The notes beneath the pieces were generated by a model. It made no database searches and had not been told where the DNA came from. It worked only from the letters and a program-made list of their open reading frames with translations. 64,000 nt of DNA from Agaricicola taiwanensis (GTDB lineage Bacteria > Pseudomonadota > Alphaproteobacteria > Rhizobiales > Methylopilaceae), in assembly GCF_014635245.1 (NCBI RefSeq), contig NZ_BMCP01000007.1, positions 1 through 64,000 on the forward strand, read 5' to 3'. This document shows positions 36,092-45,025 of the stretch, piece after piece. The first letter of the stretch is position 1. Each line of letters begins with the position of its first letter. The position numbers and the translations under genes were made by a program.

Positions 36092-36772
36092 ATGAAAACC
36101 CTTACCGCCGCTCTCATCGGATCAACCATGCTTGCCGGTGCCGCCATGGCACAGTCCGGATCTCCCGGCACCAGCGCCCAGCCTGCCGGAACGCCACAAG
36201 GCGCTGGAACCACCATGAGCCAGAACGTCGAAATGCGCGACGGCTTCATCGTTCAGCAGAAGGAAGATCAGATCCTCGGGTCGAACCTGATGGATGCCGA
36301 CATCCGGGGCGCAAATGGCGAGGAAATCGGCGAGGTCGAGGACGTTCTCCTGGATCGTGAAGGCCGGGTGATCGGTGTTGCCGTGGAGGTTGGCGGCTTT
36401 CTCGGCATGGGCGAGAAGGAAGTCGCCATTCCGGTTGACCAGCTTGAGTTCGTCACACGCGACAGCAACACCGCCGCGAATGCGGCAGGCGGCAACGCCG
36501 CTTCCACCAGTCCGACGGAAGGACGCGCATCGACCGCGGCCAGCAACGCAGCCGGCGCCGATGCTGCAGCTGGAAACACAGCCGCCCGGAACAACCCTGC
36601 AGCCATGAACACCCCGGCCGCAGGCACCAACAATGCTGACGGCACGAACGCATCAGCTAATGCGAACAATGCGTGGAACTGGAGCAGCAGCACGCTCGAC
36701 CACATCAAGGTCAACTTCACGCGAGAGCAGCTGGAGAAAGCGCCGGAGTTCCAGACCGCCAATGATGACTGA
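36092..36772 (+). CDS. Exported PRC-barrel protein
   Basis: Encodes 226 residues from ATG 36092, preceded by GAGAGGAGA. Signal peptide (LTAALIGSTMLAGAAMA), then a PRC-barrel (about 62-120: ILGSNLMDADIRGANGEEIG, VEDVLLDREGRVIGVAVEVG, KEVAIPVDQLEF), then an Ala/Asn-rich low-complexity linker and a C-terminal WSSSTLDHIKVNFTREQLE. PRC-barrel proteins of this exported type are common, often several per genome, in this order and are linked to envelope stress. Separate from the preceding operon by a terminator. Confidence 0.85.
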   Translation: MKTLTAALIGSTMLAGAAMAQSGSPGTSAQPAGTPQGAGTTMSQNVEMRDGFIVQQKEDQILGSNLMDADIRGANGEEIGEVEDVLLDREGRVIGVAVEVGGFLGMGEKEVAIPVDQLEFVTRDSNTAANAAGGNAASTSPTEGRASTAASNAAGADAAAGNTAARNNPAAMNTPAAGTNNADGTNASANANNAWNWSSSTLDHIKVNFTREQLEKAPEFQTANDD

Positions 36773-36796
36773 TCGTCAGTCGTCGGACGGCAACCT

Positions 36797-36818
36797 GGGG
36801 GGCTTCGCGCCCCCCTTT
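36797..36818. terminator. Hairpin terminator between PRC-barrel gene and pyrC
   Basis: Six G and six C residues pair around CTTCGCG (36797-36815), followed by TTT on the plus strand. The convergent pyrC ends at 36821. Confidence 0.75.
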
Positions 36819-36820
36819 CT

Positions 36821-37876
36821 TCATGATGAGCGTGTTACCGTCCAGTTCAGGGCCTCTCCGCCCTTGAAGACCACGATGTCGATGCCATCGTTCGTGGTCA
36901 CGCGTTCAGGCGCCGTGGAGGGCTTCTGCTCGATGGTCATGGTGCCCTCGTTGACGGGCAGGCCATAGAAGGCGGGGCCGTTGCGTGAGGCGAAGCCTTC
37001 CAGGTGCTGCAGGGCGTTCTCCTCATGGAAGACCTGCGTATAGACCTGCATGGTGGTGGGCGCGTTGAACAGGCCGGCGCAGCCGCAGGCGCATTCCTTC
37101 AGATGAATGGCATGGGGCGCCGTGTCGGTGCCGAGGAAGAAGGTCTTCTCGCCCGAGGTTGCGGCCTTGCGCAGGGCGAGGCGGTGCTTCTCGCGCTTGA
37201 CCACCGGGAGGCAGTAGTGATGCGGGCGGATGCCGCCGACCAGGAGGTCGTTGCGGTTCAGCACCAGATGATGCGGGGTGATGGTCGCGGCCATGCGGTC
37301 GGGATTGGCTCGCACGAAGGCAACGCCATCCTCGGTCGTCACATGCTCCATCACGACCCTGAGGCCCGGGTGGCGCCGCAGCACCTCCGATAGCACCCGG
37401 TCGATGAAGACCTTCTCGCGGTCGAAGATATCGACGTCGTGATCGGTCACCTCGCCGTGCACCAGCATGGGCATGCCGATCTTTTCCATGCGCGACAGCG
37501 CCGGCTCGATGGCGTCGAGCGAGGTGACGCCATGGGCGGAATTGGTGGTGGCATGGGCGGGATAGAGCTTGGCCGCCACCCAGACACCCTCGCGATGGCC
37601 GCGCTCCATCTCGTCGGGGCTGGCGCCATCGGTGAGATAGCAGGTCATGAGCGGCGTATAGCTGTGGCCGGCGGGAACGGCCGCCTTGATGCGCTCGCGA
37701 TAGGCCGCGGCGGCATCCACCGTGGTGATTGGGGGCACCAGGTTGGGCATGACGATGGAGCGGCCGAATTGCGCCGTGGTGTGCGGGACCACCGCCTTCA
37801 GGATCTCGCCATCGCGGAAATGGGTGTGCCAGTCGTCCGGCGTGGGGATGGTGAGGGTTATTTCGGCTGTGGACAC
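36821..37876 (-). CDS. pyrC: Dihydroorotase, type II
   Basis: Encodes 351 residues, the E. coli PyrC length and type. It closes carbamoyl aspartate to dihydroorotate in pyrimidine synthesis. Zinc ligands are in [10 protein letters not shown], the carboxylated lysine in [11 protein letters not shown], then VHGEV, MEHVTT and the Asp in [12 protein letters not shown] start is preceded by GGAGG at a good distance. No other pyr gene is adjacent. Confidence 0.97.
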   Translation of the reverse strand: MSTAEITLTIPTPDDWHTHFRDGEILKAVVPHTTAQFGRSIVMPNLVPPITTVDAAAAYRERIKAAVPAGHSYTPLMTCYLTDGASPDEMERGHREGVWVAAKLYPAHATTNSAHGVTSLDAIEPALSRMEKIGMPMLVHGEVTDHDVDIFDREKVFIDRVLSEVLRRHPGLRVVMEHVTTEDGVAFVRANPDRMAATITPHHLVLNRNDLLVGGIRPHHYCLPVVKREKHRLALRKAATSGEKTFFLGTDTAPHAIHLKECACGCAGLFNAPTTMQVYTQVFHEENALQHLEGFASRNGPAFYGLPVNEGTMTIEQKPSTAPERVTTNDGIDIVVFKGGEALNWTVTRSS

Positions 37877-37980
37877 GGACGGGGCCTCCGGCGGCGGGTT
37901 GTGTTGCCCGCCTTATGGCACGAAGAACCCGCCTGGCCAATTCGACCGAGAACCTTCTGGCGACTTGTGAACTGACGCCG

Positions 37981-38301
37981 TCAGGCGGTGCTTGAGAGCT
38001 TCATCAGCACGATGCCGGACACGATCAGGGCGCCGGCTGCCAGGCGCATGGGCGTCGCGGCCTCACCCAGCACGATGACGCCGACGGCGAAGGCGCCAAC
38101 GGCACCGATACCTGTCCAGATCGTGTAGGCGGTTCCCAGCGGAAGCGTTCTCATGGAAATCGACAGCAGCGCAAAGCTTGCGATCATGGTGACCAGGGTG
38201 ATGACGCTCGGCCCGAGCAGCGTGAACCCGGCGGACTTCTTCATGAAGAAGGCCCATACGATTTCAAGCAGACCGGCGAGAACGAGATAGATCCAGGCCA
38301 T
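37981..38301 (-). CDS. gdx: SMR-family guanidinium exporter (Gdx/SugE)
   Basis: Encodes 106 residues in four membrane helices, the standard small multidrug resistance size. The essential Glu is E14 region (GLLEIVWAFFMKKS), and the sequence is of the SugE/Gdx subtype rather than the EmrE subtype (GTAYTIWTGIGAVGAF). ATG 38301 has CAGGAGGG before it; the longer frame runs into the riboswitch. The guanidine-II riboswitch immediately upstream identifies the physiological substrate as guanidinium, which this subtype exports in exchange for protons. Confidence 0.95.
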   Translation of the reverse strand: MAWIYLVLAGLLEIVWAFFMKKSAGFTLLGPSVITLVTMIASFALLSISMRTLPLGTAYTIWTGIGAVGAFAVGVIVLGEAATPMRLAAGALIVSGIVLMKLSSTA

Positions 38302-38322
38302 GAACGGCCCTCCTGAAGTGGG

Positions 38323-38366
38323 CCGGGTCGTCCCGGGATGATATCCGATGGCGCGGGTCGTCCCAC
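38323..38366 (-). ncRNA. Guanidine-II (mini-ykkC) riboswitch
   Basis: On the minus strand two short GC hairpins each have an ACGA loop: GGGACGACCC (38364-38355) and CGGGACGACCCG (38335-38324), joined by about 19 nt. The ribosome-binding site of gdx follows within about 10 nt. Two ACGR-loop hairpins before an SMR gene is the defining layout of this class, which turns on translation when guanidine binds. Confidence 0.93.
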
Positions 38367-38447
38367 ACGAACCCGAACTAGCAATCAGGATATCAGCCGT
38401 CAATTCGGTGCTGCTTTTCCCGGCGGCTGAGCCTCGCCCTAACGAAA

Positions 38448-38470
38448 ACGCCCGGCGCGGGACCGGGCGT
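38448..38470 (-). terminator. Terminator of ilvD
   Basis: Minus strand: ACGCCCGG and CCGGGCGT (38470-38463 with 38455-38448) close a 7-nt loop and are followed by TTTCG. It lies 28 nt past the ilvD stop. Confidence 0.8.
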
Positions 38471-38498
38471 CTTGTTGCATCTTGAGGAGCGGCGCGGC

Positions 38499-40346
38499 CT
38501 ACCGAACCTGGTCCACGTCACGCACGGCGCCACGCGCGGCGCTGGTGGTGAAATGAGCATAGGCCTTGAGCGCGGAGGAGACCTTGCGCTTGCGTGCGCC
38601 GGGCTTCCAGGCGTCGGCCCCGCGGGCCTCTTCGGCGGCGCGGCGCTCGCGGATCACCTCGGGCGCCACCGCTAGGTGGATGGTCCGGCCGGGGATGTCG
38701 ATCTCGATGATGTCGCCATCCTGGACCAGAGCGATCAGGCCGCCCTCGGCGGCTTCCGGCGAGACATGGCCGATGGACAGGCCCGAGGAGCCGCCGGAGA
38801 AGCGACCGTCGGTGACGAGTGCGCAAGCCTTTCCGAGACCCTTCGATTTCAGGTAGCTCGTGGGATAGAGCATCTCCTGCATGCCGGGTCCGCCGCGCGG
38901 GCCTTCATAGCGGATGACCACCACTTCGCCCGGCTTCACCTGACCCGTCAGGATGCCGCTGACGGCATCGTCCTGGCTCTCGAACACCTTCGCCGGTCCT
39001 GAGAACTTCAGGATGGATTCATCGACACCGGCGGTCTTCACGATGCAGCCGTCGACGGCGAGATCGCCGGTGAGAACGGCGAGGCCGCCGTCCTTGGAGA
39101 AGGCGTTTTCGGCATTGCGGATGACGCCGTTCTCGCGGTCGATGTCGAGTTCATCCCAGCGGCGGTTCTGGCTGAAGGCGGTTTGCGTCGGCACGCCGCC
39201 TGGCGCCGCGCGATAGAAGTCACGCACGCTCTCGCTGGTGGACTGCACGATGTCCCAACGCGCCAGGGCCTCTTCCATGGTGGCACTGTGAACGGTGGGA
39301 AGTTCGGTGTGCAGGAGACCCGCGCGGGCAAGCTCGCCCAGGATGCCCATGACGCCGCCGGCGCGATGGACGTCTTCCATGTGCACGTCGGATTTCGCCG
39401 GCGCCACCTTGCAGAGGACAGGCACGCGGCGCGACAGCCGGTCGATGTCATCCATGGTGAAGTCGATCTCACCTTCATAGGCCGCCGCCAGGAGGTGCAG
39501 CACCGTGTTGGTGGAACCACCCATGGCGATGTCGAGGCTCATGGCGTTCTCGAAAGCCTTGAAGTTGGCGACCGAGCGCGGCAGCACGCTTTCATCGTCG
39601 GTCTCGTAGTAGCGACGCGTGATGTCGACGATGAGGTGGCCGGCCTCCACGAAAAGGCGCTCGCGATCGGCGTGGGTCGCCAGCGTCGAGCCATTGCCCG
39701 GCAGCGAGAGACCCAGCGCTTCGGTGAGGCAGTTCATGGAATTGGCCGTGAACATGCCCGAGCAGGAGCCGCAGGTGGGGCAGGCGGAGCGCTCGATCTT
39801 CTGAACCTCTTCCTCGCTGACCCGGTCATCGGCGGCGGCAACCATGGCATCGACCAGATCGAGTGCCACTTCCTTGCCTTTCAGGATGACCTTGCCGGCC
39901 TCCATGGGGCCGCCCGAGACAAAGACGGTCGGGATGTTGAGGCGCAGGGACGCCATCAGCATGCCGGGGGTGATCTTGTCGCAGTTGGAGATGCAGACCA
40001 TGGCGTCGGCGCAATGGGCGTTGACCATATATTCGGTCGCATCGGCAATCAGCTCGCGCGAGGGCAGCGAATAGAGCATGCCGTCATGGCCCATGGCGAT
40101 GCCGTCATCCACCGCGATGGTGTTGAATTCCTTGGCGACGCCGCCCGCCTTCTCGATCTCGCGCGCGACGAGCTGGCCGAGATCCTTCAGATGCACATGG
40201 CCCGGCACGAACTGGGTGAAGGAGTTCACCACCGCGATAATGGGCTTGCCGAAATCGCTGTCCTTCATGCCGGTGGCGCGCCACAGGCCGCGGGCACCGG
40301 CCATGTTGCGGCCGTGGGTGGTTGTGCGGGAGCGATAGGCAGGCAT
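38499..40346 (-). CDS. ilvD: Dihydroxy-acid dehydratase
   Basis: Encodes 615 residues from ATG 40346, preceded by AGGAA; the 28 residues upstream in frame have no homology. It dehydrates 2,3-dihydroxy acids in valine, leucine and isoleucine synthesis. Iron-sulfur cluster cysteines lie in [10 protein letters not shown] and [18 protein letters not shown]; the C-terminal [21 protein letters not shown] loop is characteristic. Length equals E. coli IlvD. Stand-alone gene with its own terminator. Confidence 0.97.
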   Translation of the reverse strand: MPAYRSRTTTHGRNMAGARGLWRATGMKDSDFGKPIIAVVNSFTQFVPGHVHLKDLGQLVAREIEKAGGVAKEFNTIAVDDGIAMGHDGMLYSLPSRELIADATEYMVNAHCADAMVCISNCDKITPGMLMASLRLNIPTVFVSGGPMEAGKVILKGKEVALDLVDAMVAAADDRVSEEEVQKIERSACPTCGSCSGMFTANSMNCLTEALGLSLPGNGSTLATHADRERLFVEAGHLIVDITRRYYETDDESVLPRSVANFKAFENAMSLDIAMGGSTNTVLHLLAAAYEGEIDFTMDDIDRLSRRVPVLCKVAPAKSDVHMEDVHRAGGVMGILGELARAGLLHTELPTVHSATMEEALARWDIVQSTSESVRDFYRAAPGGVPTQTAFSQNRRWDELDIDRENGVIRNAENAFSKDGGLAVLTGDLAVDGCIVKTAGVDESILKFSGPAKVFESQDDAVSGILTGQVKPGEVVVIRYEGPRGGPGMQEMLYPTSYLKSKGLGKACALVTDGRFSGGSSGLSIGHVSPEAAEGGLIALVQDGDIIEIDIPGRTIHLAVAPEVIRERRAAEEARGADAWKPGARKRKVSSALKAYAHFTTSAARGAVRDVDQVR

Positions 40347-40526
40347 CTTGCTATTCCTGACGTTCTCTAGGACACGAGGGGCGACATATAACCCCTTTTT
40401 TCGCGGCGTGCGAACAGGTTGGCGTCGCACCGCGCGCAGCGGACCTTATGGATCAGGGGTATATGGGGTCTGACGGCGGCGATCGCGAGGGTATGTTTGC
40501 TTTTGTCGCGCTCGCACCGCCGGCTT

Positions 40527-41438
40527 CTAGGGATCGCGGTGGAAAATGATGGATTGATGCACGCCGGTGCCGGCGAGGGTGCCGTCACCCACCGCCAGCG
40601 CCACGGCGCCTGCGGGCCGGGCCGCGTCGCCGCAGGCATAGACGCCCTGAACGCTGGTTTCCTTGAACTCATTGGTCTGGATGTAAGGGCCGAGCGGGCC
40701 CTCCTCGAAGGCGCAACCCAGCTGTTCGGCCAGCGGGCTCGCCATGCTGGTACGCGTCAGGGTGAAGAGGCCGCAGAGCGATATCACGCGCCCGTCCTCC
40801 AGCTCCACATCGGCCCTTTCGCCGCTGATCCGCCTGATCCTGGTGGTCTCGACTTTGGCGCCGCGCCGTTTCAGTTCGGCCGCCTGTTCCTCATCAGGTG
40901 TGAAGGCGCCGTTGAGGAAGAAGATGGTCTCGCCCCAGTCCGGCAGCATGAGGGCATGGTGCATGGATCCTTCGGAGGTGGCGAGCACACCGATGGATCC
41001 CTGGTCGAGTTCATAGCCGTGGCAGTAGGGGCAGTGGAACACGGCCACACCCCAGCGCTCGGCAAGGCCGGGAATGGCGGGAAGCTCGTCGCAGACGCCG
41101 GTGGCGAGGATCAGCCGCTGGGCCTCATGATCCTTGCCGGCGGCGGTGACGTGGAAATCGTGGCCGATGGCAGAGGCCTTGTCGGCATTGGCGTCGAGCC
41201 AGTTGACCGTGGGATAGGCCATGAGCTGCGCCCTGGCATCGGCCAGGATATCGCCCGGAGCGCGGCCGTCCTGACCGAGGAAGCCGTGCGAGCTTTTGGC
41301 GAACCGATTGCGGGGGCTGCCCCCGTCGATCACCAGCACCTTGCGGCGGGCGCGGGCGAGCTGCAGCGCCGCGGCGAGGCCGGCGTAGCTGCCGCCGACG
41401 ATGATGACGTCATGGATCATGCGGGTTTCCGTTTTCAT
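40527..41438 (-). CDS. Thioredoxin-reductase-like FAD oxidoreductase
   Basis: Encodes 303 residues. FAD-binding GGSYAGLAAALQLARARR at the N-terminus, the redox pair HCPYCHGYE near residues 135-140, NADP-binding and the C-terminal GVYACGDAARPAGAV. The fold and CxxC match thioredoxin reductases, but the spacing and sequence fit the group of NAD(P)/FAD disulfide oxidoreductases often separate from TrxB (for example regulators or bacillithiol/ferredoxin-type homologues). The natural partner is unknown. The upstream intergenic stretch to the DUF2243 gene is 39 nt, so co-transcription from there is possible. Confidence 0.87.
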   Translation of the reverse strand: MKTETRMIHDVIIVGGSYAGLAAALQLARARRKVLVIDGGSPRNRFAKSSHGFLGQDGRAPGDILADARAQLMAYPTVNWLDANADKASAIGHDFHVTAAGKDHEAQRLILATGVCDELPAIPGLAERWGVAVFHCPYCHGYELDQGSIGVLATSEGSMHHALMLPDWGETIFFLNGAFTPDEEQAAELKRRGAKVETTRIRRISGERADVELEDGRVISLCGLFTLTRTSMASPLAEQLGCAFEEGPLGPYIQTNEFKETSVQGVYACGDAARPAGAVALAVGDGTLAGTGVHQSIIFHRDP

Positions 41439-41477
41439 GTAACTTCAATTGATACGTGAAGCGTCCGATGTCAAGTT

Positions 41478-42227
41478 TCAGGCGCGGCTCCAGTCGAAAC
41501 AGCCGGAGGGCAGGGCCGTTCCGCTGACGAGAAGCGCGCCATGGCGGTAGAGGCGCCAGCGCCTGTCGGCGGGGATGTCCAGCACGACGACACCCATGGC
41601 GGCATCCGCCCAGACAAGGCGGGCGTCGGTCTCTGCCAGCGCCGCCATGACGTCGGCCGGCTCGATCCCGGCCCGGAAGACGGCGGTGGCGAAGGCTTGC
41701 CCGGGTGGCGGGCGCAGCGCCCAGAGGCCCGCGGCGCCGGTGACGAGACCGAGGATGGCCACCAGCGCCGCCGGACGCAGCCCTCGGCCCGAGCCAGTGC
41801 TGCGTTGCAGCCACCAGCCGAGCACGGCTGGAAGCAGGCCGAACAGGGTGAACCAGAGAAGATCCCAGAACAGCGGCACCTCGCTGTCGAGCCTGATGCG
41901 GTGGATGCCGAGCAGCCAGTGCGAGAGGAGGCCGTCGATGATGTGCCAGAGGCCGAACCCGATCAGGAGCGCGCCGATGGCGGGCCTCGGACCCGTTGCG
42001 GACAGCCTGCCGCGCGTGCGCCAAAGACCCCAGAGGCCGAGGGCGGCAATGAGATACATCAGCGCGTGGAAATAACCGTCCCAGAGCACCTGGAGGCGCA
42101 GGTCCGCCATGCCCGGCACGAGGCTGAGGAGATGATGCCACTGCAGGATCTGGTGCAGAAGGATCCCGTCGAAGAAACCGCCGAGGGCAAAGCCGAGCGT
42201 CCCGGCCCAGCGGGTGGGTGCGGCCAT
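41478..42227 (-). CDS. DUF2243 membrane protein
   Basis: Encodes 249 residues from ATG 42227 with GGAGGGA ahead. About four to five membrane helices in the first 185 residues; GFFDGILLHQILQWHHLLS near the start and GLWHIIDGLLSHWLLGIHRIR are the two His-containing DUF2243 signatures, suggesting metal or haem contacts in the membrane. The last 75 residues are soluble. Function of the family unknown. Lies 39 nt upstream of the flavoprotein gene and may form an operon with it. Confidence 0.87.
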   Translation of the reverse strand: MAAPTRWAGTLGFALGGFFDGILLHQILQWHHLLSLVPGMADLRLQVLWDGYFHALMYLIAALGLWGLWRTRGRLSATGPRPAIGALLIGFGLWHIIDGLLSHWLLGIHRIRLDSEVPLFWDLLWFTLFGLLPAVLGWWLQRSTGSGRGLRPAALVAILGLVTGAAGLWALRPPPGQAFATAVFRAGIEPADVMAALAETDARLVWADAAMGVVVLDIPADRRWRLYRHGALLVSGTALPSGCFDWSRA

Positions 42228-42267
42228 GGTTGTTCCCTCCTGGCGTGCCATACCGAACTGCCGGTTA

Positions 42268-42277
42268 AACGATCGTT
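42268..42277. promoter_or_regulatory. Palindrome upstream of the DUF2243 gene
   Basis: AACGATCGTT is a perfect 10-bp palindrome about 40 nt upstream of the DUF2243 start, of the kind bound by TetR-family repressors. No TetR gene is in the window. An EcfG-like GGAAC (minus strand, 42294) precedes a CGTT inside it with an 18-nt spacer, one longer than accepted. Confidence 0.35.
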
Positions 42278-42514
42278 CGAGGAGGATATGTTCCGAAGAT
42301 AGCGGGACGCGGCGCGCCTTGGCCGGTCCGCGATGTTCTTTCCGCGGGATGACCGGGCTGCCGATCGGCAAGGCACGTCTGCTGTTCTCCGGTGGGGGAA
42401 TGGTTCTGCCGCAACCATTAGTATAAATCGGAAGAATTTCTGTTAATATTATAGTAACGATCTATGCTCTCGAGGCGGCGGTGTACTTCCTGCAACCAAT
42501 GGAGAGACGCTGAT

Positions 42515-42664
42515 ATGTGTGGTGGAACGGAGGGTGCTATCCTCCCCAACTTCGAAAACCTGTTTCTGAACCACGAAAACATCAATCTTCGGGACAACAC
42601 CGAACTGCAGCTGGACTGGCAGGAGGTGGTCGCTCAACAGGCTACCCCGACCGAGACCCGCTGA
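42515..42664 (+). CDS. Small hypothetical protein, 49 residues
   Basis: ATG 42515 follows GGAGAGA at a 7-nt distance; the frame opens earlier at 42464 without a ribosome-binding site. The peptide starts MCGGTEG, continues with Asn-rich polar sequence (NFENLFLNHENINLRDN) and ends TPTETR. A strong terminator follows. The upstream 42410-42470 region is unusually AT-rich and carries TAATAT/TATAGT, plausible -10 elements. It has a good ribosome-binding site and terminator, so it is probably real. It is not recognised; the GG near the N-terminus is not a convincing leader motif. Confidence 0.5.
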   Translation: MCGGTEGAILPNFENLFLNHENINLRDNTELQLDWQEVVAQQATPTETR

Positions 42665-42679
42665 TCGGCCGATATCTGA

Positions 42680-42705
42680 GGGCGCCGCGAGGCGCCCTTT
42701 CTTTT
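42680..42705 (+). terminator. Terminator of the small ORF
   Basis: A perfect 7-bp stem (42680-42686 with 42691-42697), GCGA loop, then TTTCTTTTC. Confidence 0.88.
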
Positions 42706-42758
42706 CATGAGACCTTCAAAAGCGCAGCGAAATTGCCTTCCGGCGGCTGGGCTTATAG

Positions 42759-43631
42759 ATGTCCTTCATGGAAAGTCGCTTCCTGGAAAGCCTTATCGCC
42801 GTGGTCGACTACGGCTCGATCAGTGGTGCTGCCCGGCATCAGAACCTGACGCCGGGGGCCGTGGCGCAGCGCATCCAGGCGCTGGAGGAGGAGATCGGGG
42901 CCAAGCTCATCGAGCGCTCCGGCCGCCGGGCGCATGCCACCGAGGCCGGCGTACAGGTGATCAAGAACGCGCGGCCCATCCTGCAGGCGATCCGTGAGCT
43001 GCCGACGCTGATCACCAACAAGTCCATCTCCGGTACCATCCGCATCGGCGCCATCGGCACGGCCATGACGGGCCTGCTGCCGCCGATCCTGAAAGAACTG
43101 TCGGTCTCCTGCCCGGATCTCGACATCTACATCGAGCTTGGCGAATCCAAGAGTCTCTATCGCCAGCTCATGGCACGGGAGCTCGACTGCGGCTTCTTCG
43201 TGCAGCCGGATTTCAAGCTGCCCAAGGCCTGCGAGCGCTTCATCCTGCGCCAGGAGCCGCTGGTGGTGCTGGCCCCCGCCACGCTGGACGAGCGCGACCC
43301 TCATGCGGTGTTGGCGCGCCAGCCCTTCATCCGCTACGACCGCAACAGCTGGGGTGGCCGGCTGGCCGATGCCTATCTCCAGCGCCACGAGATCGCACCG
43401 CACGAGCGCTTCGAACTCGACGCGCTTGACGCCATCGCGGTGCTGGTGGACCGGGGGCTCGGCGTCTCTCTGGTGCCAGACTGGCAGCAGCCCTGGCCGG
43501 CCGGGATCAAGGTGAAGAAGCTGCCGCTGCCGGATGTGAGCGTGACGCGGCAGATCGGTCTGTTCTGGATGCGGTCTTCGCCCTGGGAGAGCGTCATCCA
43601 GATGATGATCGCATCGGGCAGGGGCGGATAA
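42759..43631 (+). CDS. LysR-family transcriptional regulator
   Basis: Encodes 290 residues (ATG 42768 is a close alternative). N-terminal helix-turn-helix FLESLIAVVDYGSISGAARHQ, then TPGAVAQRIQALEEEIGAKL; the C-terminal substrate-binding domain starts near residue 90 (SGTIRIGAIGTAMTGLLPP). No neighbouring gene is divergently oriented with it in a way that names a target. Downstream lie intergenic repeats. Confidence 0.9.
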   Translation: MSFMESRFLESLIAVVDYGSISGAARHQNLTPGAVAQRIQALEEEIGAKLIERSGRRAHATEAGVQVIKNARPILQAIRELPTLITNKSISGTIRIGAIGTAMTGLLPPILKELSVSCPDLDIYIELGESKSLYRQLMARELDCGFFVQPDFKLPKACERFILRQEPLVVLAPATLDERDPHAVLARQPFIRYDRNSWGGRLADAYLQRHEIAPHERFELDALDAIAVLVDRGLGVSLVPDWQQPWPAGIKVKKLPLPDVSVTRQIGLFWMRSSPWESVIQMMIASGRGG

Positions 43632-43655
43632 TTCAACATGAGAGGTCTGCGATAA

Positions 43656-43751
43656 TCGTCATGCCAGGCCTTGTGCCTGGCATCCGCGCCTTATCTGCGG
43701 CTGCGGCGGAAAGAAATTCGTGGATGCTCGCCACAGGGGCGAGCATGACGA
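43656..43751. repeat. 96-bp intergenic palindromic repeat
   Basis: Ends in inverted copies TCGTCATGC and GCATGACGA, with an internal hairpin (ATGCCAGGC with GCCTGGCAT). Elements of this form, starting TCGTCATGCC, recur in intergenic regions of Hyphomicrobiales. Together with the next two entries it fills the 458-base gap 43632-44089. Confidence 0.65.
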
Positions 43752-43826
43752 CTGAAGTGTTGTTGAATTCGTCGTGACAGGGTCGGGGTGTAAAGACTCC
43801 CACTGGTCTTGGCCTCATGCTTCGAC

Positions 43827-43865
43827 CCTTCGAGACGATCGCTGACGCGATCCCTCAGGGTGAGG
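43827..43865 (+). repeat. 39-bp hairpin repeat, copy A
   Basis: CCTTCGAGACG, a hairpin centred on ATCGC/GCGAT, then CCTCAGGGTGAGG. Copy B lies inverted at 43939. This CTTCGAGACGC-hairpin-CCTCAGGATGAGG form is a common intergenic element in this order. Confidence 0.7.
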
Positions 43866-43938
43866 TCGCTTGCAGCGACCCTCCGCATGAACGCAATGGG
43901 GGGTGGCACCCTCCAACAAGAGCCGGCCATAGCAAAGG

Positions 43939-43977
43939 CCTCATCCTGAGGAGCCGCCAGAGGCGGCGTCTCGAAGG
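43939..43977 (-). repeat. 39-bp hairpin repeat, copy B (inverted)
   Basis: Reverse complement reads CCTTCGAGACG, a GCCGCC/GGCGGC hairpin, CCTCAGGATGAGG. The outer arms match copy A while the hairpin sequence has changed on both sides, so pairing is conserved. Confidence 0.7.
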
Positions 43978-44089
43978 ATAAGCCACGCACTCCCTGATAG
44001 AAGTGTCAGGGATGTCTCCGAACATCTGTCAGATATGCCTCCAGGCCAAACACCGAGCCTTGGCCGTGACGTGGGCTTCTGTTCCGCTG

Positions 44090-45025
44090 TCAGGCGTTGG
44101 CGACCTCAACCGTTACATGCGAGAGCCCCGGGATGTGCGCGAGCTTTTCCCGGTAATGAGCCGGAGGTTGTGGATCTGCCGTGACCAGCGCCACAATAGC
44201 CCCATAGTGGCCCGGCCCGAGCCGCCAGACATGGAGGTCCGTGATCTCGTCGCCGGTGCCCTCGATGGCCTCGCGGATCTTGGCTGGTCGGTCCTCGCCT
44301 TTGGGCAAGTAATCCAGCAGCACGCCGCCTGCGTCCTTGACCAACCCAATCGACCAATGGGCGATGATGAGGGCGCCGACAACGCCCACGGCGGGGTCGA
44401 GCCAGAGCCAGCCGTAAAGGCTTCCGGCGAGGAGCGCGACAATGGCAAGCACCGAGGTCAGCGCGTCGGTCAGAACGTGAAGGTAGGCCGCGCGCAGGTT
44501 GTTGTCCCGGGCACCCGCCCGAGGTTCCTCGTGATGGTGATGATCGTGCCCGTGATCGTGGCCATGACCATGGTGATGATGGTCCTCGCGCAGCAGCCAG
44601 GCCGAGACGAGGTTGACCGCCAGTCCGAGCACCGCAACCGCGATGGCCTCGGTGAAATCGATCGGCACGGGCGCGGCAAGCCGCTGAAAGCTCTCCCAGC
44701 CGATCAGCAGCGCAACGAGGCCGAGCACGATGGCGCTGGCGAAACCGGCGAGATCGCCCATCTTGCCGGTGCCGAAGGTGAAGCGGGGATTGTGCGCGTT
44801 GCGGCGGGCGTAGCGATAGGCGAGCGCCGTGATCAGCATGGCGGCGGCATGGGTCGACATATGCCAGCCGTCGGCTACGAGGGCCATGGAGCCGAAGATG
44901 GTGCCGGCGGCGATCTCGGCCACCATCATGACAGCGGTGAGGGCGATGACGAGCCAAGTGCGGCGCTCGTTGCGGGTGTGGCCCTCGCCGAGGAAGACGT
45001 GGTCGTGCCTCTTGGGGTCCATCAT
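44090..45025 (-). CDS. dmeF: CDF metal-efflux transporter DmeF
   Basis: Encodes 311 residues with six membrane helices. A long His-rich cytosolic loop (HHHHGHGHDHGHDHHHH, about residues 150-167) and the ALVADGWHMSTHAAAM metal-site helix mark a DmeF-type cation diffusion facilitator, exporting Co and Ni, possibly other divalent ions. The C-terminal part is a cytosolic dimer domain. The ATG overlaps the stop of the regulator gene, as in the rhizobial dmeRF operon. Confidence 0.92.
   Translation of the reverse strand: MMDPKRHDHVFLGEGHTRNERRTWLVIALTAVMMVAEIAAGTIFGSMALVADGWHMSTHAAAMLITALAYRYARRNAHNPRFTFGTGKMGDLAGFASAIVLGLVALLIGWESFQRLAAPVPIDFTEAIAVAVLGLAVNLVSAWLLREDHHHHGHGHDHGHDHHHHEEPRAGARDNNLRAAYLHVLTDALTSVLAIVALLAGSLYGWLWLDPAVGVVGALIIAHWSIGLVKDAGGVLLDYLPKGEDRPAKIREAIEGTGDEITDLHVWRLGPGHYGAIVALVTADPQPPAHYREKLAHIPGLSHVTVEVANA

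Noticed and set aside
42287-42301. Four-codon ORF (MFRR) after a strong GGAGGA
   Set aside because: Too short, and no downstream gene on that strand would use it as a leader.
43656-43977. CRISPR-like array
   Set aside because: The repeats are inverted, of unequal type and lack regular spacers or cas genes.
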